In this document: positions 15,323-24,223 of the stretch, piece after piece
Position numbering within the stretch: the stretch's first letter is position 1
How the letters are laid out: the number at the start of each line of letters is the position of its first letter
NCBI RefSeq assembly: GCF_001073085.1
Contig: NZ_JVFV01000014.1
Coordinates: 1 to 32,925 of the forward strand
Direction: 5' to 3'
From: Streptococcus pseudopneumoniae
GTDB taxonomy: Bacteria; Bacillota; Bacilli; Lactobacillales; Streptococcaceae
Length of the DNA: 32,925 nt
Notes under the pieces: generated by a model
The model's input: only the letters and a program-made list of their open reading frames with translations
The model's database searches: none
What the model was told of the DNA's origin: nothing
Made by a program: the position numbers and the translations under genes

Positions 15323-15361
15323 TTGCGAGAATTTTTTGTTTTCTAAGGATAAAGTTTAAAG

Positions 15362-15388
15362 AGTGAGTTTACGAACTAGAAACTCGCT
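15362..15388. repeat. Hairpin-forming inverted repeat upstream of exoA
   Basis: A 9-bp stem (AGTGAGTTT with AAACTCGCT, one G-U pair) and a 9-base loop, followed six bases later on the plus strand by an eight-T run. No plus-strand gene precedes it, so it may be a leftover terminator or a regulatory site. Confidence 0.35.
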
Positions 15389-15403
15389 GGCTTTACTTTT
15401 TTT

Positions 15404-15412
15404 TGATAAAAT
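15404..15412 (+). promoter_or_regulatory. Extended -10 of exoA
   Basis: TGA followed by TAAAAT (15407-15412), no clear -35, about 31 bases before the ATG. Confidence 0.4.
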
Positions 15413-15443
15413 ATAAGAAATACATCTAGAAAAGGTACACACT

Positions 15444-16271
15444 ATGAAACTGATCTCATGGAATATTGATTCCCTCAATGCAGCATTGACGAGCGACTCT
15501 GCGCGTGCGAAATTGTCACAAGACGTTCTCCAAACTTTGGTAGCCGAAGATGCTGATATTATCGCCATCCAAGAAACCAAGCTTTCAGCTAAAGGTCCTA
15601 CTAAAAAACACCTTGAGGTACTAGAAGAACTCTTCCCAGGTTACGAAAACACCTGGCGTTCCTCTCAAGAGCCTGCCCGTAAAGGCTATGCTGGAACCAT
15701 GTTCCTCTATAAGAAAGAACTCACTCCAACTATCAGCTTTCCAGAAATCGGTGCTCCTTCTACCATGGACTCTGAAGGCCGTATCATCACTTTAGAATTT
15801 GATACATTTTTCGTGACTCAGGTCTACACACCAAATGCTGGGGATGGTCTCAAACGCTTGGAAGAACGTCAAGTTTGGGACGTCAAATATGCGGAATACT
15901 TGGCTCAACTAGACAAGAAAAAACCAGTCCTTGCTACAGGTGACTACAACGTTGCCCACAAGGAAATTGACCTTGCCAACCCAGCCAGCAACCGCCGTTC
16001 ACCAGGTTTCACAGACGAAGAACGTGAAGGATTTACAAACCTTTTAGCCAAAGGATTTACTGACACCTTCCGCCATGTCCATGGCGATGTTCCAGAACGC
16101 TACACTTGGTGGGCACAACGCAGCAAGACTTCAAAAATAAACAACACAGGCTGGAGAATCGACTACTGGCTCACAAGTAACCGTGTGGCAGACAAGGTTA
16201 CCAAGTCAGATATGATTGACTCAGGCGCACGCCAAGACCATACACCGATTGTCTTGGAGATTGAATTATAA
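15444..16271 (+). CDS. exoA: Exodeoxyribonuclease III / AP endonuclease
   Basis: 275 residues, endonuclease-exonuclease-phosphatase fold. It cuts DNA at abasic sites and removes 3' blocks in base-excision repair. Visible residues: Asn7 in SWNIDS, Glu44 in AIQETKL, the GDYNVAH catalytic block, the WRIDYWLTS region and the final metal/histidine motif ARQDHTPIV. Full length for the family, and closely similar to pneumococcal ExoA as I remember it. An AAAGG sequence is upstream of the ATG. The VOC gene follows after 11 bases, so both are probably transcribed together to the terminator at 16671. Confidence 0.95.
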   Translation: MKLISWNIDSLNAALTSDSARAKLSQDVLQTLVAEDADIIAIQETKLSAKGPTKKHLEVLEELFPGYENTWRSSQEPARKGYAGTMFLYKKELTPTISFPEIGAPSTMDSEGRIITLEFDTFFVTQVYTPNAGDGLKRLEERQVWDVKYAEYLAQLDKKKPVLATGDYNVAHKEIDLANPASNRRSPGFTDEEREGFTNLLAKGFTDTFRHVHGDVPERYTWWAQRSKTSKINNTGWRIDYWLTSNRVADKVTKSDMIDSGARQDHTPIVLEIEL

Positions 16272-16282
16272 GGATTTTCTAT

Positions 16283-16669
16283 ATGAACTACAATGCAGTT
16301 ATTCCCGAGTTTATAGTCTCAAATTTAGAACAGTCTCGTTCCTTCTACTGCGATTTACTGGGTTTTACAATCGAATACGAGCGACCAGAAGAAAACTTCC
16401 TCTTCTTATCGCTTGAAGATTGCCAGCTAATGTTAGAGGAGGGAACAAAGGATGAATTAGTTGAACTGACCTACCCCTTTGGTCGTGGAGTCAACATTTC
16501 CTTTGGCATAGAGGATGTCCCTCGACTCTATCAGAAAGTAATCGAGTCTAACTATCCTATTCATCGTCCTTTGACCAAAAGAGAATTTCGTGTTGGTGAA
16601 CAATATATCTATCCTCATGAATTTGCAGTTTTAGACCCAGATGGTTATTTTTTAAGATTTAGTGAATAA
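16283..16669 (+). CDS. VOC family protein (glyoxalase/bleomycin-resistance fold)
   Basis: 128 residues with one vicinal-oxygen-chelate domain made of two beta-alpha-beta-beta-beta units: FIVSNLEQSRSFYCDLLGF at the start and EFAVLDPDGYFLRFSE at the end. Proteins of this size bind bleomycin-like drugs or act as small lyases or dioxygenases. The metal ligands are not clear enough to assign an enzymatic role. AAGGA lies 8 bases before the ATG, and it is the second gene of the exoA unit, followed by a terminator. Confidence 0.8.
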   Translation: MNYNAVIPEFIVSNLEQSRSFYCDLLGFTIEYERPEENFLFLSLEDCQLMLEEGTKDELVELTYPFGRGVNISFGIEDVPRLYQKVIESNYPIHRPLTKREFRVGEQYIYPHEFAVLDPDGYFLRFSE

Positions 16670-16670
16670 G

Positions 16671-16697
16671 AAAAAGGAGGCTGATAGCCTCTTTTTC
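16671..16697 (+). terminator. Terminator of the exoA-VOC unit
   Basis: Stem GAGGCT/AGCCTC with loop GAT, followed by TTTTT and flanked by A5/T5. Confidence 0.85.
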
Positions 16698-16772
16698 AGT
16701 AGGTAAACATGAATTGACAGACCTGTAAATCCATTGATCAAAATCTTTGCTAAAGCCTATGAAATCAGTATG

Positions 16773-16786
16773 TCAAAGAACTTTGA
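16773..16786. promoter_or_regulatory. Palindromic operator candidate of the XRE regulator
   Basis: TCAAAG-AA-CTTTGA, a dyad of 6-base arms covering the expected -35 position of the downstream promoter. This is a natural site for autorepression by the encoded XRE protein. Confidence 0.45.
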
Positions 16787-16799
16787 TAGCCGTTTTTTG

Positions 16800-16805
16800 T
16801 ATAAT
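16800..16805 (+). promoter_or_regulatory. -10 box of the XRE regulator gene
   Basis: TATAAT, 34 bases before the ATG, with no good -35 at 17 bases; the palindrome occupies that place. Confidence 0.5.
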
Positions 16806-16839
16806 TGAGTAGAATGAAATCAGAAAGCGAGGAAATTTT

Positions 16840-17433
16840 ATGCAAGTCGGAAAACAAATCCAGCACTATCGTAAAGAGAAAAAATTATCTCAAGATGATT
16901 TAGCTGAAATAATTTTTGTCAGTCGCCAATCCATTTCCAACTGGGAACGCGGCGCGACTTACCCTGATATTCAGAACCTACTCTTGCTGAGCAAGGTCTT
17001 TGAAGTGTCATTGGACAAACTAGTAAAAGGAGATTTGGAAACTATGAAACAAATTATTCACGATCAAGAGTTTATACGTTATCAAAAAGATGGAATAATC
17101 TTTAGCATACTGCTATTTGGTTTTCCTATCATCAGCATACCCTTAATTCTTTATTTGAATTGGTACGGTATCGCTATTAGTTGCTTGATTTTTGCTATCG
17201 CTATGTTCTACGCCCTACGCATTGAAAAATTCAAGAAACAGCATAATCTTCGCACCTACCGACAGATTGTTGCCTATGTTCAAGGAAGCAGCCTAAGCGA
17301 GATTGAAGAAGCTGAAGAAAGGGGTAAAGCTCCCTACCAAAGAATCACGCTTCCCATTCTATTTGGCCTTGGAATTGGTGCTATTGCTCTGCTATTTTAT
17401 TGGCTCTTACTTCCTTTCTTCCCTATCAAATAA
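16840..17433 (+). CDS. Membrane-anchored XRE-family regulator
   Basis: 197 residues. An N-terminal Cro/C1-type HTH (residues 1-62; recognition region SRQSISNWERGATYPD) is followed by a linker and three hydrophobic helices (about 85-105, 108-126, 172-193). A cytoplasmic charged segment with SEIEEAEERGKAPYQ lies between the second and third. HTH proteins with C-terminal membrane helices are common streptococcal regulators that may sense an envelope signal. Target genes are unknown; the palindrome at 16773 suggests autoregulation. Monocistronic, ended by a terminator that overlaps the stop codon. Confidence 0.83.
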   Translation: MQVGKQIQHYRKEKKLSQDDLAEIIFVSRQSISNWERGATYPDIQNLLLLSKVFEVSLDKLVKGDLETMKQIIHDQEFIRYQKDGIIFSILLFGFPIISIPLILYLNWYGIAISCLIFAIAMFYALRIEKFKKQHNLRTYRQIVAYVQGSSLSEIEEAEERGKAPYQRITLPILFGLGIGAIALLFYWLLLPFFPIK

Positions 17434-17460
17434 AAGCGAAGTCATCAGACCTCGCTTTTT
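17432..17460 (+). terminator. Terminator of the XRE regulator gene
   Basis: AAAGCGAAGTC pairs with GACCTCGCTTT (one mismatch) around ATCA, ending in TTTTT. The A-run at the 5' side may also serve the convergent thioesterase gene. Confidence 0.8.
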
Positions 17461-17538
17461 AAATGTATTAAAATTTATAGGGTTGTGGATAGTGAACACA
17501 CTCTGGTTTTTTAGGGCGTAGCTATCTACCATGTTTTC

Positions 17539-17943
17539 CTATATCCTCACCTGTCTATCTTCAGATCGTTGTCCTGTGACAAACATGGTGAAGGTTGCCT
17601 TGCAGACATTTCGGCCATCTTGGTTGGTGATATCAACATCGACGACACAAGTGGTACGTCCATGATGGACACATTCTCCTTTGATAGTGAGAACGTCCCC
17701 TAGATTTCCAGCTTTCAGATAGTTGATAGAAGACTGGAGCGTCACTCCATCTAAGCCAAGCGAAATCACCACAAGACCACTGATTTGGTCACAAAGGGTA
17801 AATAGATAGCCTCCATGGGCATTCCCATAATAGTTGAGTGAGGAGTCCACTACTTTTGTCGTCACTACAACGTGACCATCTCTCATTTTTTCAATTTCGT
17901 AGTTTTCAAAGGCAGATATAGCGTCAAAGTGAAAATCTTTCAT
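17539..17943 (-). CDS. PaaI-type hotdog-fold thioesterase
   Basis: 134 residues, single hotdog domain that hydrolyses acyl-CoA thioesters. The family signature is the segment NYYGNAHGGYLFTLCDQ, with the HGG turn and the aspartate of the central helix. Start: the ATG at 17943 has AGGAGG 5 bases upstream, better than an upstream start 7 codons earlier. The substrate is unknown. It lies downstream of galT on the same strand but has its own TTGCGT-17-TATCAT promoter, so it is probably not part of the gal operon. Confidence 0.83.
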   Translation of the reverse strand: MKDFHFDAISAFENYEIEKMRDGHVVVTTKVVDSSLNYYGNAHGGYLFTLCDQISGLVVISLGLDGVTLQSSINYLKAGNLGDVLTIKGECVHHGRTTCVVDVDITNQDGRNVCKATFTMFVTGQRSEDRQVRI

Positions 17944-17972
17944 ACTTTCCTCCTGATATTTCAAACGACACT

Positions 17973-18001
17973 ATGATACTACTTTTCAAGACTCTACGCA
18001 A
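17973..18001 (-). promoter_or_regulatory. Promoter of the thioesterase gene
   Basis: Minus strand: TTGCGT (17996-18001), 17 bases, TATCAT (17973-17978). Confidence 0.5.
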
Positions 18002-18012
18002 GGGAGAAGCAC

Positions 18013-19494
18013 TTATTCAGGTAAAATCCTAACCTGCTCCACAAAGCGCATAAAGGCTGCTTGTCCTTCTTCTGTTTGCTTGTAAACTCCTGCATCTTCC
18101 AATACCCGAGCGAAGATTTTTCCAACAGATTCTTGGACGATTTCAAGAGCTTGGTCTTTATCAGTCAATCCAGGATGAGTTTCCTTCAACTCATCTGCCC
18201 ATTTTTTGTGATAATCTGCTACTAAAACATCCTCTCCGACTAGATAAGCTGCTACTTGCTCTACTTCTTCCTTCAAGCGTGGTGGCAAAATGGCTAAGCC
18301 CATAACCTCAATCAAGCCGATATTTTCCTTTTTGATATGTTGGACATCCTTGTGGGGATGATAGATGCCGTCTGGATGCTCTGGAGAGGTTTGATTGTCC
18401 CGCAAGACCAAATCCAACTCAAACTGCCCATCTCTTTTACGCGCAATCGGTGTGATAGTATGGTGCGGAGTTCCATTGCTTTTCGCCAAGACCTGCACAC
18501 TTGGATCGGAGTACTGACGCCAAGAAAGTAAGATTTTCTCAGCAAGGTTGGTCAGCTCGTCTTTTGAATCCGACGTCAATCGAATGGCTGACATAGGCCA
18601 CTGAACAATCCCTGCTTTGACAGATTCAAAACCTTCAAAGGTAAAGCTCTTTTGTAAAGGAGCCACTTCCATTGGGAATACATGGCGACCACCTTGATAA
18701 TGATCATGTGTCAGAATAGAACCACCCACGATTGGCAAATCAGCATTCGAGCCTGCAAAATAGCCTGGGAATTGCTCCACAATTGCTAACAAACGTTCAA
18801 AACTTTGGCGACTAATAGCCATAGGACGATGCTTGCTGTCTAGGAAAATACAGTGCTCATTAAAGTAAGCGTAAGGCGAATACTGGAAGCCCCACTCCTG
18901 CCCAGAAATATCAAAACGGATAATACGATGGTTGCTTCTAGCTGGATGATTGACACGACCATGGTAGCCTTCGTTTTCCATACAAAGCTGACACTGAGGA
19001 TAGTTGCTCGACTTGACCAACTTAGCTGCCGCGATCTCTTTTGGATCCTTTTCAGGCTTAGACAGATTGATGGTAATCTCCAGTTCACCGTATTCAGACG
19101 GTACACGATAAGCAATATTCTTTGCGATAGCTTTTAGTTTGATGTAGTCATTCTTCTGACTGAGTTGGTAGAAGTCCGCAATCGCCTGCTCTGGTGACTG
19201 GGCATAAGTAGCCCAAAAGTCTCGATTAACCTGACTTGGACAAGGCGTTACCAAGTCCATTAGGTCTGCACCGAGAATCTCACGAGCAGCCAGACTATCT
19301 TCAATCGTTTCCAAGCGAACGGCTTCCTCGACAAGCTGATCTTTAAGGTCAATCAAGTTATCTTGGTCAGTCTCAACTTCAAGAACTCCATCTCCCACCA
19401 GTGCTAAAACACGATTGGTCAGATAGATACGATCCAACTCTTCAAAGCTACTTTCTGCAATGACTTTGGTAACAAATGTTTCTACTAAGGTCAC
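18013..19494 (-). CDS. galT: Galactose-1-phosphate uridylyltransferase, class II
   Basis: 493 residues, the Gram-positive class II GalT (much longer than the roughly 350-residue E. coli type). It swaps UMP between UDP-glucose and galactose 1-phosphate in the Leloir pathway. The conserved [23 protein letters not shown] and HDHYQGGRH blocks are visible; the last contains the histidine cluster of the active site. It starts at GTG with AAGGAGG 7 bases upstream and lies 18 bases behind galK. galE and an aldose mutarotase are not in the window. Confidence 0.94.
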   Translation of the reverse strand: MTLVETFVTKVIAESSFEELDRIYLTNRVLALVGDGVLEVETDQDNLIDLKDQLVEEAVRLETIEDSLAAREILGADLMDLVTPCPSQVNRDFWATYAQSPEQAIADFYQLSQKNDYIKLKAIAKNIAYRVPSEYGELEITINLSKPEKDPKEIAAAKLVKSSNYPQCQLCMENEGYHGRVNHPARSNHRIIRFDISGQEWGFQYSPYAYFNEHCIFLDSKHRPMAISRQSFERLLAIVEQFPGYFAGSNADLPIVGGSILTHDHYQGGRHVFPMEVAPLQKSFTFEGFESVKAGIVQWPMSAIRLTSDSKDELTNLAEKILLSWRQYSDPSVQVLAKSNGTPHHTITPIARKRDGQFELDLVLRDNQTSPEHPDGIYHPHKDVQHIKKENIGLIEVMGLAILPPRLKEEVEQVAAYLVGEDVLVADYHKKWADELKETHPGLTDKDQALEIVQESVGKIFARVLEDAGVYKQTEEGQAAFMRFVEQVRILPE

Positions 19495-19512
19495 TAGAAA
19501 ACCTCCTTTTGA

Positions 19513-20691
19513 CTAATCAAGAACGCGAGTTCCACCTGCCACTTCAGCGATATAGAAACTTGGAGCGTAGCCAACTACTTCCTCGTAGTGCTTGCCTACA
19601 GCTTCCTTGAAGGCCTCAACAGCATCCTTTTGAACCAAGGCGATCGCACAACCACCAAAACCTGCTCCTGTCATACGAGCACCAAGAACACCTTCTTGAG
19701 CCCAAGCAGTGTGAACAAGGGTATCTAATTCCAAGCCAGTCACTTCGTAATCGTGCTCAAGAGAAACGTGAGATGCATTCATCAAACGACCAAACTTGTC
19801 CAAATCTCCTGCTTGAAGAGCCGCTTGCGCTTTAAGGGTACGTTGGTTTTCAAGAATGGCATGGCGAGCACGTTTCAAGCGATTTTCGTCTTTGATGAGG
19901 TAACTGTATTCATCAAAAGCCCACTCATCCAATTCACCCAAGGTTTGAATGTCCAAGGCCACTTGGAGTTCTTCTACTGCTTTTTCACACTCAGCGCGGC
20001 GTTCATTGTACTTAGAATCTGCTAGTTCACGGCGTTTGTTAGTGTTCATGATAACAACAACATTGTCCTTCAAATCTAGTGGGACCAAGTCGTATTCTAG
20101 AGTATTAGTATCTAGGTAAATAGCACGTTGGTCTGCCCCCATACCGATAGCAAATTGGTCCATGATACCAGAGTTAACACCGATAAAGTTATTCTCTGTC
20201 AATTTCCCGATTTTTACTAAATCTAGACGATCCAATTTTAGGTCAAAAAGGTATTCTGCCACGACACCAGTCAAAAGCTCCAAAGATGCAGAAGAAGACA
20301 AGCCCGCACCATTTGGGATATTTCCAAATACATAGAAATCAAAACCTTTATCAATCACATGACCAGCTTCTTGCAAGAAATGAAGGACACCTTTTGAATA
20401 GTTGGTCCAGTTGTGCTCTTTCTCAAACTTAAGGTCAGCTAGAGGCACTTCAATGATGCCTTTGTCCTCAAAGTTCGCGGAGTAGAAACGCAATACTTGG
20501 TCATCGCGCTTGCGTGCAGCTCCGTAAGTTCCTAATGAAATAGCTGCCGGGAAAACATGCCCACCGTTATAGTCAGTATGTTCCCCAATCAAGTTGATGC
20601 GCCCTGGTGAGAAGAAGGTTTGATCCGCTTCTTGACCAAAAACAGCAAGAAAATCCTTGCGAAGTGCTTCAGCAGTAAGATGTTGTGTCAT
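19513..20691 (-). CDS. galK: Galactokinase
   Basis: 392 residues, GHMP kinase that phosphorylates galactose at C1. The galactokinase signature [15 protein letters not shown] lies at 30-44, the ATP loop [11 protein letters not shown] at 126-136, and the catalytic aspartate is Asp178 in GIMDQF. The C-terminal [13 protein letters not shown] motif is intact. The SD AAAGGAG is 7 bases from the ATG. It is the first gene of galK-galT, transcribed divergently from galR from a TTGACC-17-TACAAT promoter that carries a cre site at the start of transcription. Confidence 0.96.
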   Translation of the reverse strand: MTQHLTAEALRKDFLAVFGQEADQTFFSPGRINLIGEHTDYNGGHVFPAAISLGTYGAARKRDDQVLRFYSANFEDKGIIEVPLADLKFEKEHNWTNYSKGVLHFLQEAGHVIDKGFDFYVFGNIPNGAGLSSSASLELLTGVVAEYLFDLKLDRLDLVKIGKLTENNFIGVNSGIMDQFAIGMGADQRAIYLDTNTLEYDLVPLDLKDNVVVIMNTNKRRELADSKYNERRAECEKAVEELQVALDIQTLGELDEWAFDEYSYLIKDENRLKRARHAILENQRTLKAQAALQAGDLDKFGRLMNASHVSLEHDYEVTGLELDTLVHTAWAQEGVLGARMTGAGFGGCAIALVQKDAVEAFKEAVGKHYEEVVGYAPSFYIAEVAGGTRVLD

Positions 20692-20734
20692 ATGAGTTCT
20701 CCTTTGACGAAATATTAGGTAAAAAACTTTATCC

Positions 20735-20748
20735 TGTAATCGTTTTCT
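20735..20748 (-). promoter_or_regulatory. cre site (CcpA) at the galK promoter
   Basis: Minus-strand AGAAAACGATTACA agrees at 13 of 14 positions with the TGWAANCGNTNWCA consensus. It begins 4 bases downstream of the -10, so CcpA bound there should block initiation when glucose is present. Confidence 0.75.
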
Positions 20749-20751
20749 TCT

Positions 20752-20780
20752 ATTGTACCCAAGGGTTTTGCTTAGGTCAA
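20752..20780 (-). promoter_or_regulatory. Promoter of galK-galT
   Basis: Minus strand: TTGACC (20775-20780), 17 bases, TACAAT (20752-20757). Confidence 0.8.
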
Positions 20781-20782
20781 CA

Positions 20783-21861
<1,079 letters not shown>

Positions 21862-21880
21862 GCACAACACTTGAACATAA

Positions 21881-21920
21881 AAAAACCTAATAGAGATTCT
21901 CAAATCCTATTAGGTTTTTC
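21881..21920 (+). terminator. Terminator of galR
   Basis: AACCTAATAG pairs perfectly with CTATTAGGTT, extended by A5/T5, ending in TTTTTCTTTTT. Confidence 0.9.
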
Positions 21921-21925
21921 TTTTT

Positions 21926-22075
21926 ATACTCAATGAAAATCAAAGAGCAAACTAGGAAGCTAGCCGCAGGTTGCTCAAAGCACTGCTTTGAGGTTGTAGA
22001 TAAAACTGACGAAGTCAGTCACATATATAATCCAAGGTGAAGCTGACGTGGTTTGAAGAGATTTTCGAAGAGTAT
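21926..22075 (-). repeat. BOX element (about 150 bp, A-B-C type)
   Basis: The minus strand begins ATACTCTTCGAAAATCTCTT, the start of boxA, and continues through CGTCAGC and the ACTGACTTCGTCAGT hairpin to the boxC end, GATTTTCATTGAGTAT. The total length of 150 bases is close to one boxA + boxB + boxC unit. The terminal ATACTC/GAGTAT repeats are intact. The 5' end touches the stop codon of the alcohol dehydrogenase gene, so in read-through transcripts it would fold directly after that gene. BOX elements are non-autonomous repeats of S. pneumoniae and its relatives. Confidence 0.92.
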
Positions 22076-23112
22076 TAATCCATCACAATCATAGACTTGA
22101 TAGTCTTGCGTTCATCCATAGCCTTATAAGCTTGGTCGATATCTTTCAGTTTATAGCTTGAAGTAAAGACGCGACCTGGATTGATATCACCATCCAGAAC
22201 GGCTTTAAGCAAGAATTGCTTATCGTATGTTGTTGCAGAAGCTGCTCCACCTGCAACAGTTATATTTTGCATAAATGTTGAACCAAGAGCACGATTCTTA
22301 TAATGTGGAACTCCTACAAATCCCATGCGCCCTCCATTGTGAAGCACACCCAGTGCTTGCTCAACAGCTGCCTCAGTACCAACACACTCAAGCGCTGCAT
22401 CTGCTCCACCGCCGAGAATTTCACGTACCTTGGCAATGCCTTCTTCACCACGTTCTGCTACAACTGCTGTCGCACCTGACTCCAAAGCCATCTGTTGACG
22501 GTCTTCGTGACGGCTCATGAGGATAATTTGGGAAGCTCCACGCATTTTAGCTGCAATAACAGCACATTGCCCAACAGCTCCATCCCCAATAACCACAACT
22601 TTATCGCCGGGTTTTACACCAGCTACACGCGCTGCATGATAGCCAGTCGGCATGACATCAGCCAGAGTCAAGAGAGACTTGAGCATCCCTTCTGTGTAAT
22701 CAGACGGTTGCCCAGGAATTTTAACAAGGGCCCAATTAGCGTAGTGGAAACGGAGATATTCAGCCTGGAAATTCCCTCCTAGATTATTTCCGATATGATT
22801 GTCACAAGAACCATCAAATCCAGCACGACAGGCGTCACATTCACCACAACCATGAGTAAATGGCACAATCACAAAATCACCGGGTTTGACTGTTGTAATG
22901 GCTTTTCCAGTTTCTTCAACGATTCCAATTGCTTCGTGTCCACTATTTTTGTGACCCGCTTTAATATCTGGATTACGATAGCTCCAAAGGTCCGAACCAC
23001 AAACACAAGCACGTACCACACGGATAATAACATCATCCGCCTCTTGAATACTTGGGCGCTTGATTTCCTCAATACCGACCTGACCTGCCTTGGTATAAAC
23101 TGCTGATTTCAT
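22075..23112 (-). CDS. adhC: Zinc-dependent alcohol dehydrogenase (AdhC-like)
   Basis: 345 residues, MDR-type zinc enzyme oxidising or reducing an alcohol/aldehyde with NAD(P). Catalytic zinc ligands: Cys38 (CGSD) and His59-Glu60 (SGHEAIG). The structural zinc cysteines are Cys89, Cys92, Cys95 and Cys103. The Rossmann motif VIGDGAVGQ is intact. In pneumococci a close homologue sits next to the MerR-type regulator nmlR and takes part in aldehyde/nitrosoglutathione stress defence (from memory). That regulator is absent here: only 76 bases separate this gene from czcD. The last base of its TAA stop is the outer base of the BOX element. SD GAGAGGAAA upstream of the ATG. Confidence 0.9.
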   Translation of the reverse strand: MKSAVYTKAGQVGIEEIKRPSIQEADDVIIRVVRACVCGSDLWSYRNPDIKAGHKNSGHEAIGIVEETGKAITTVKPGDFVIVPFTHGCGECDACRAGFDGSCDNHIGNNLGGNFQAEYLRFHYANWALVKIPGQPSDYTEGMLKSLLTLADVMPTGYHAARVAGVKPGDKVVVIGDGAVGQCAVIAAKMRGASQIILMSRHEDRQQMALESGATAVVAERGEEGIAKVREILGGGADAALECVGTEAAVEQALGVLHNGGRMGFVGVPHYKNRALGSTFMQNITVAGGAASATTYDKQFLLKAVLDGDINPGRVFTSSYKLKDIDQAYKAMDERKTIKSMIVMD

Positions 23113-23188
23113 AAAATTTCCTCTCTGTATGTAACTACCTTAAGTATACACTTTTTATCAAGCTTTCGCTCACTTATACTACATCTCA

Positions 23189-24091
23189 TTAATGATGATG
23201 TTCATGTCCATGACTTTGACCTACTTCCAACTCCTCAATTTTTCGCTTATGGGCTTGATGAGTTGCTAGATCTGCATCAACCTCAATGGTGATATTTTGA
23301 AAACCACAATCTTTGAGTAGGGTTCGAATGGATTCTTTACAAATCTCCATCTGTCCGATCTCTTTTAGACAAACATGGACAATGGCATTTTTTTCCAAAC
23401 CATCCATGGTCCAGAGGTTTAGCTGATTGATACTAGCAACGTAGTCCAGTTGCTCCAAATCACTCTTGACTTGCTCAATATCTACTCCTTCTGGCACAGC
23501 ATCCAGGAAAATCTTGAGCGTGCTCCAAAAACGTGGAATGGCTTTTGATAGAATAAAGAAAGAAATGACCAGAGACAAGAGAGAATCTAGGATATACCAG
23601 TCGGTAAATCGCAGAACAATGGCCATAAGGATAACAGCCAGCCAACCCAGAGTATCTTCCAGAAAGTGCAGGCTAAGGATGGATTCGTTTTTTGTTTTTC
23701 CTTTACGAACGACAAGACTGGCTAGCACATTAATACTAACAGCAATGATTCCTAGCCAGAGAATGCCCTCATCATTGACAGGTTGTGGATGAAAGAGTTT
23801 TGTTATATTTTCCAAAATCACCAGAACAGACCCCGTCATAAGAATCACAGCTGTTACCATGGCACCTAGAAGGCTAAACCGTTTGTAACCCAAGGTGTAA
23901 TGACTATCTTCTTCACGATTGGAAATTGCTTCAAGAAAGGCTGATATCCCAATTGCGATTGCATCTCCAAGATCATGGACAGAGTCAGCAAGGACCGCAC
24001 TAGAACCAAAAATCTCTCCTGCGATAAACTCAACAATGGCATAACTTAAATTCAAGAAAAAAGCTAACCAAACTGTATGTTTTGTCTTCAT
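23189..24091 (-). CDS. czcD: Cation diffusion facilitator, zinc efflux
   Basis: 300 residues, six-helix CDF antiporter exporting zinc (and possibly cobalt) in exchange for protons or potassium. Metal-site pairs HxxxD are visible in helix 2 (His39, Asp43) and helix 5 (His142, Asp146). The cytoplasmic C-terminal domain ends in a histidine cluster, GQSHGHEHHH. I chose the ATG at 24091 with AAAGGA 9 bases upstream; the ATG three codons earlier abuts the SD. It is transcribed divergently from sczA, and the intergenic region holds two TGTTCA-type palindromes. Confidence 0.92.
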   Translation of the reverse strand: MKTKHTVWLAFFLNLSYAIVEFIAGEIFGSSAVLADSVHDLGDAIAIGISAFLEAISNREEDSHYTLGYKRFSLLGAMVTAVILMTGSVLVILENITKLFHPQPVNDEGILWLGIIAVSINVLASLVVRKGKTKNESILSLHFLEDTLGWLAVILMAIVLRFTDWYILDSLLSLVISFFILSKAIPRFWSTLKIFLDAVPEGVDIEQVKSDLEQLDYVASINQLNLWTMDGLEKNAIVHVCLKEIGQMEICKESIRTLLKDCGFQNITIEVDADLATHQAHKRKIEELEVGQSHGHEHHH

Positions 24092-24109
24092 AATCAACAT
24101 TCCTTTGTT

Positions 24110-24115
24110 ATAATA
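24110..24115 (-). promoter_or_regulatory. -10 box of czcD
   Basis: Minus-strand TATTAT, 18 bases before the ATG. The -35 position is poor and lies against the palindrome at 24122-24136, as expected for a promoter that needs an activator. Confidence 0.5.
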
Positions 24116-24121
24116 GATTCA

Positions 24122-24136
24122 TGAACATCTTGTTCA
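24122..24136. promoter_or_regulatory. SczA operator candidate 1 (czcD side)
   Basis: TGAACA-TCT-TGTTCA, a perfect 6-base dyad over the spacer and -35 region of the czcD promoter. TetR-family SczA is known to control czcD in a zinc-dependent way. Confidence 0.65.
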
Positions 24137-24199
24137 TTATCATTATCTAACATTCATTTCAGAAAGGATAGGAGCAAATTGTTTACTTTGTAAGATACG

Positions 24200-24212
24200 G
24201 AACAGTTTGTTC
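24200..24212. promoter_or_regulatory. SczA operator candidate 2 (sczA side)
   Basis: GAACA-GTT-TGTTC, the same dyad as candidate 1, starting 24 bases before the sczA ATG. It probably gives autoregulation. Confidence 0.6.
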
Positions 24213-24223
24213 AAAGTGTCCAT

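Noticed and set aside
15362..15404. Hairpin plus eight-T run as a plus-strand terminator
   Set aside because: No plus-strand gene lies upstream and six bases separate stem and T-run. I list it as an inverted repeat only.
22275..23106. Several plus-strand frames opposite the alcohol dehydrogenase gene
   Set aside because: All are antisense to an intact zinc enzyme with all ligands present; none has an SD or a recognisable domain.
24170..24193. AGGAG followed by a four-codon TTG frame as a leader peptide before sczA
   Set aside because: Too short and too close to its SD to be supported; chance is enough in this sequence.
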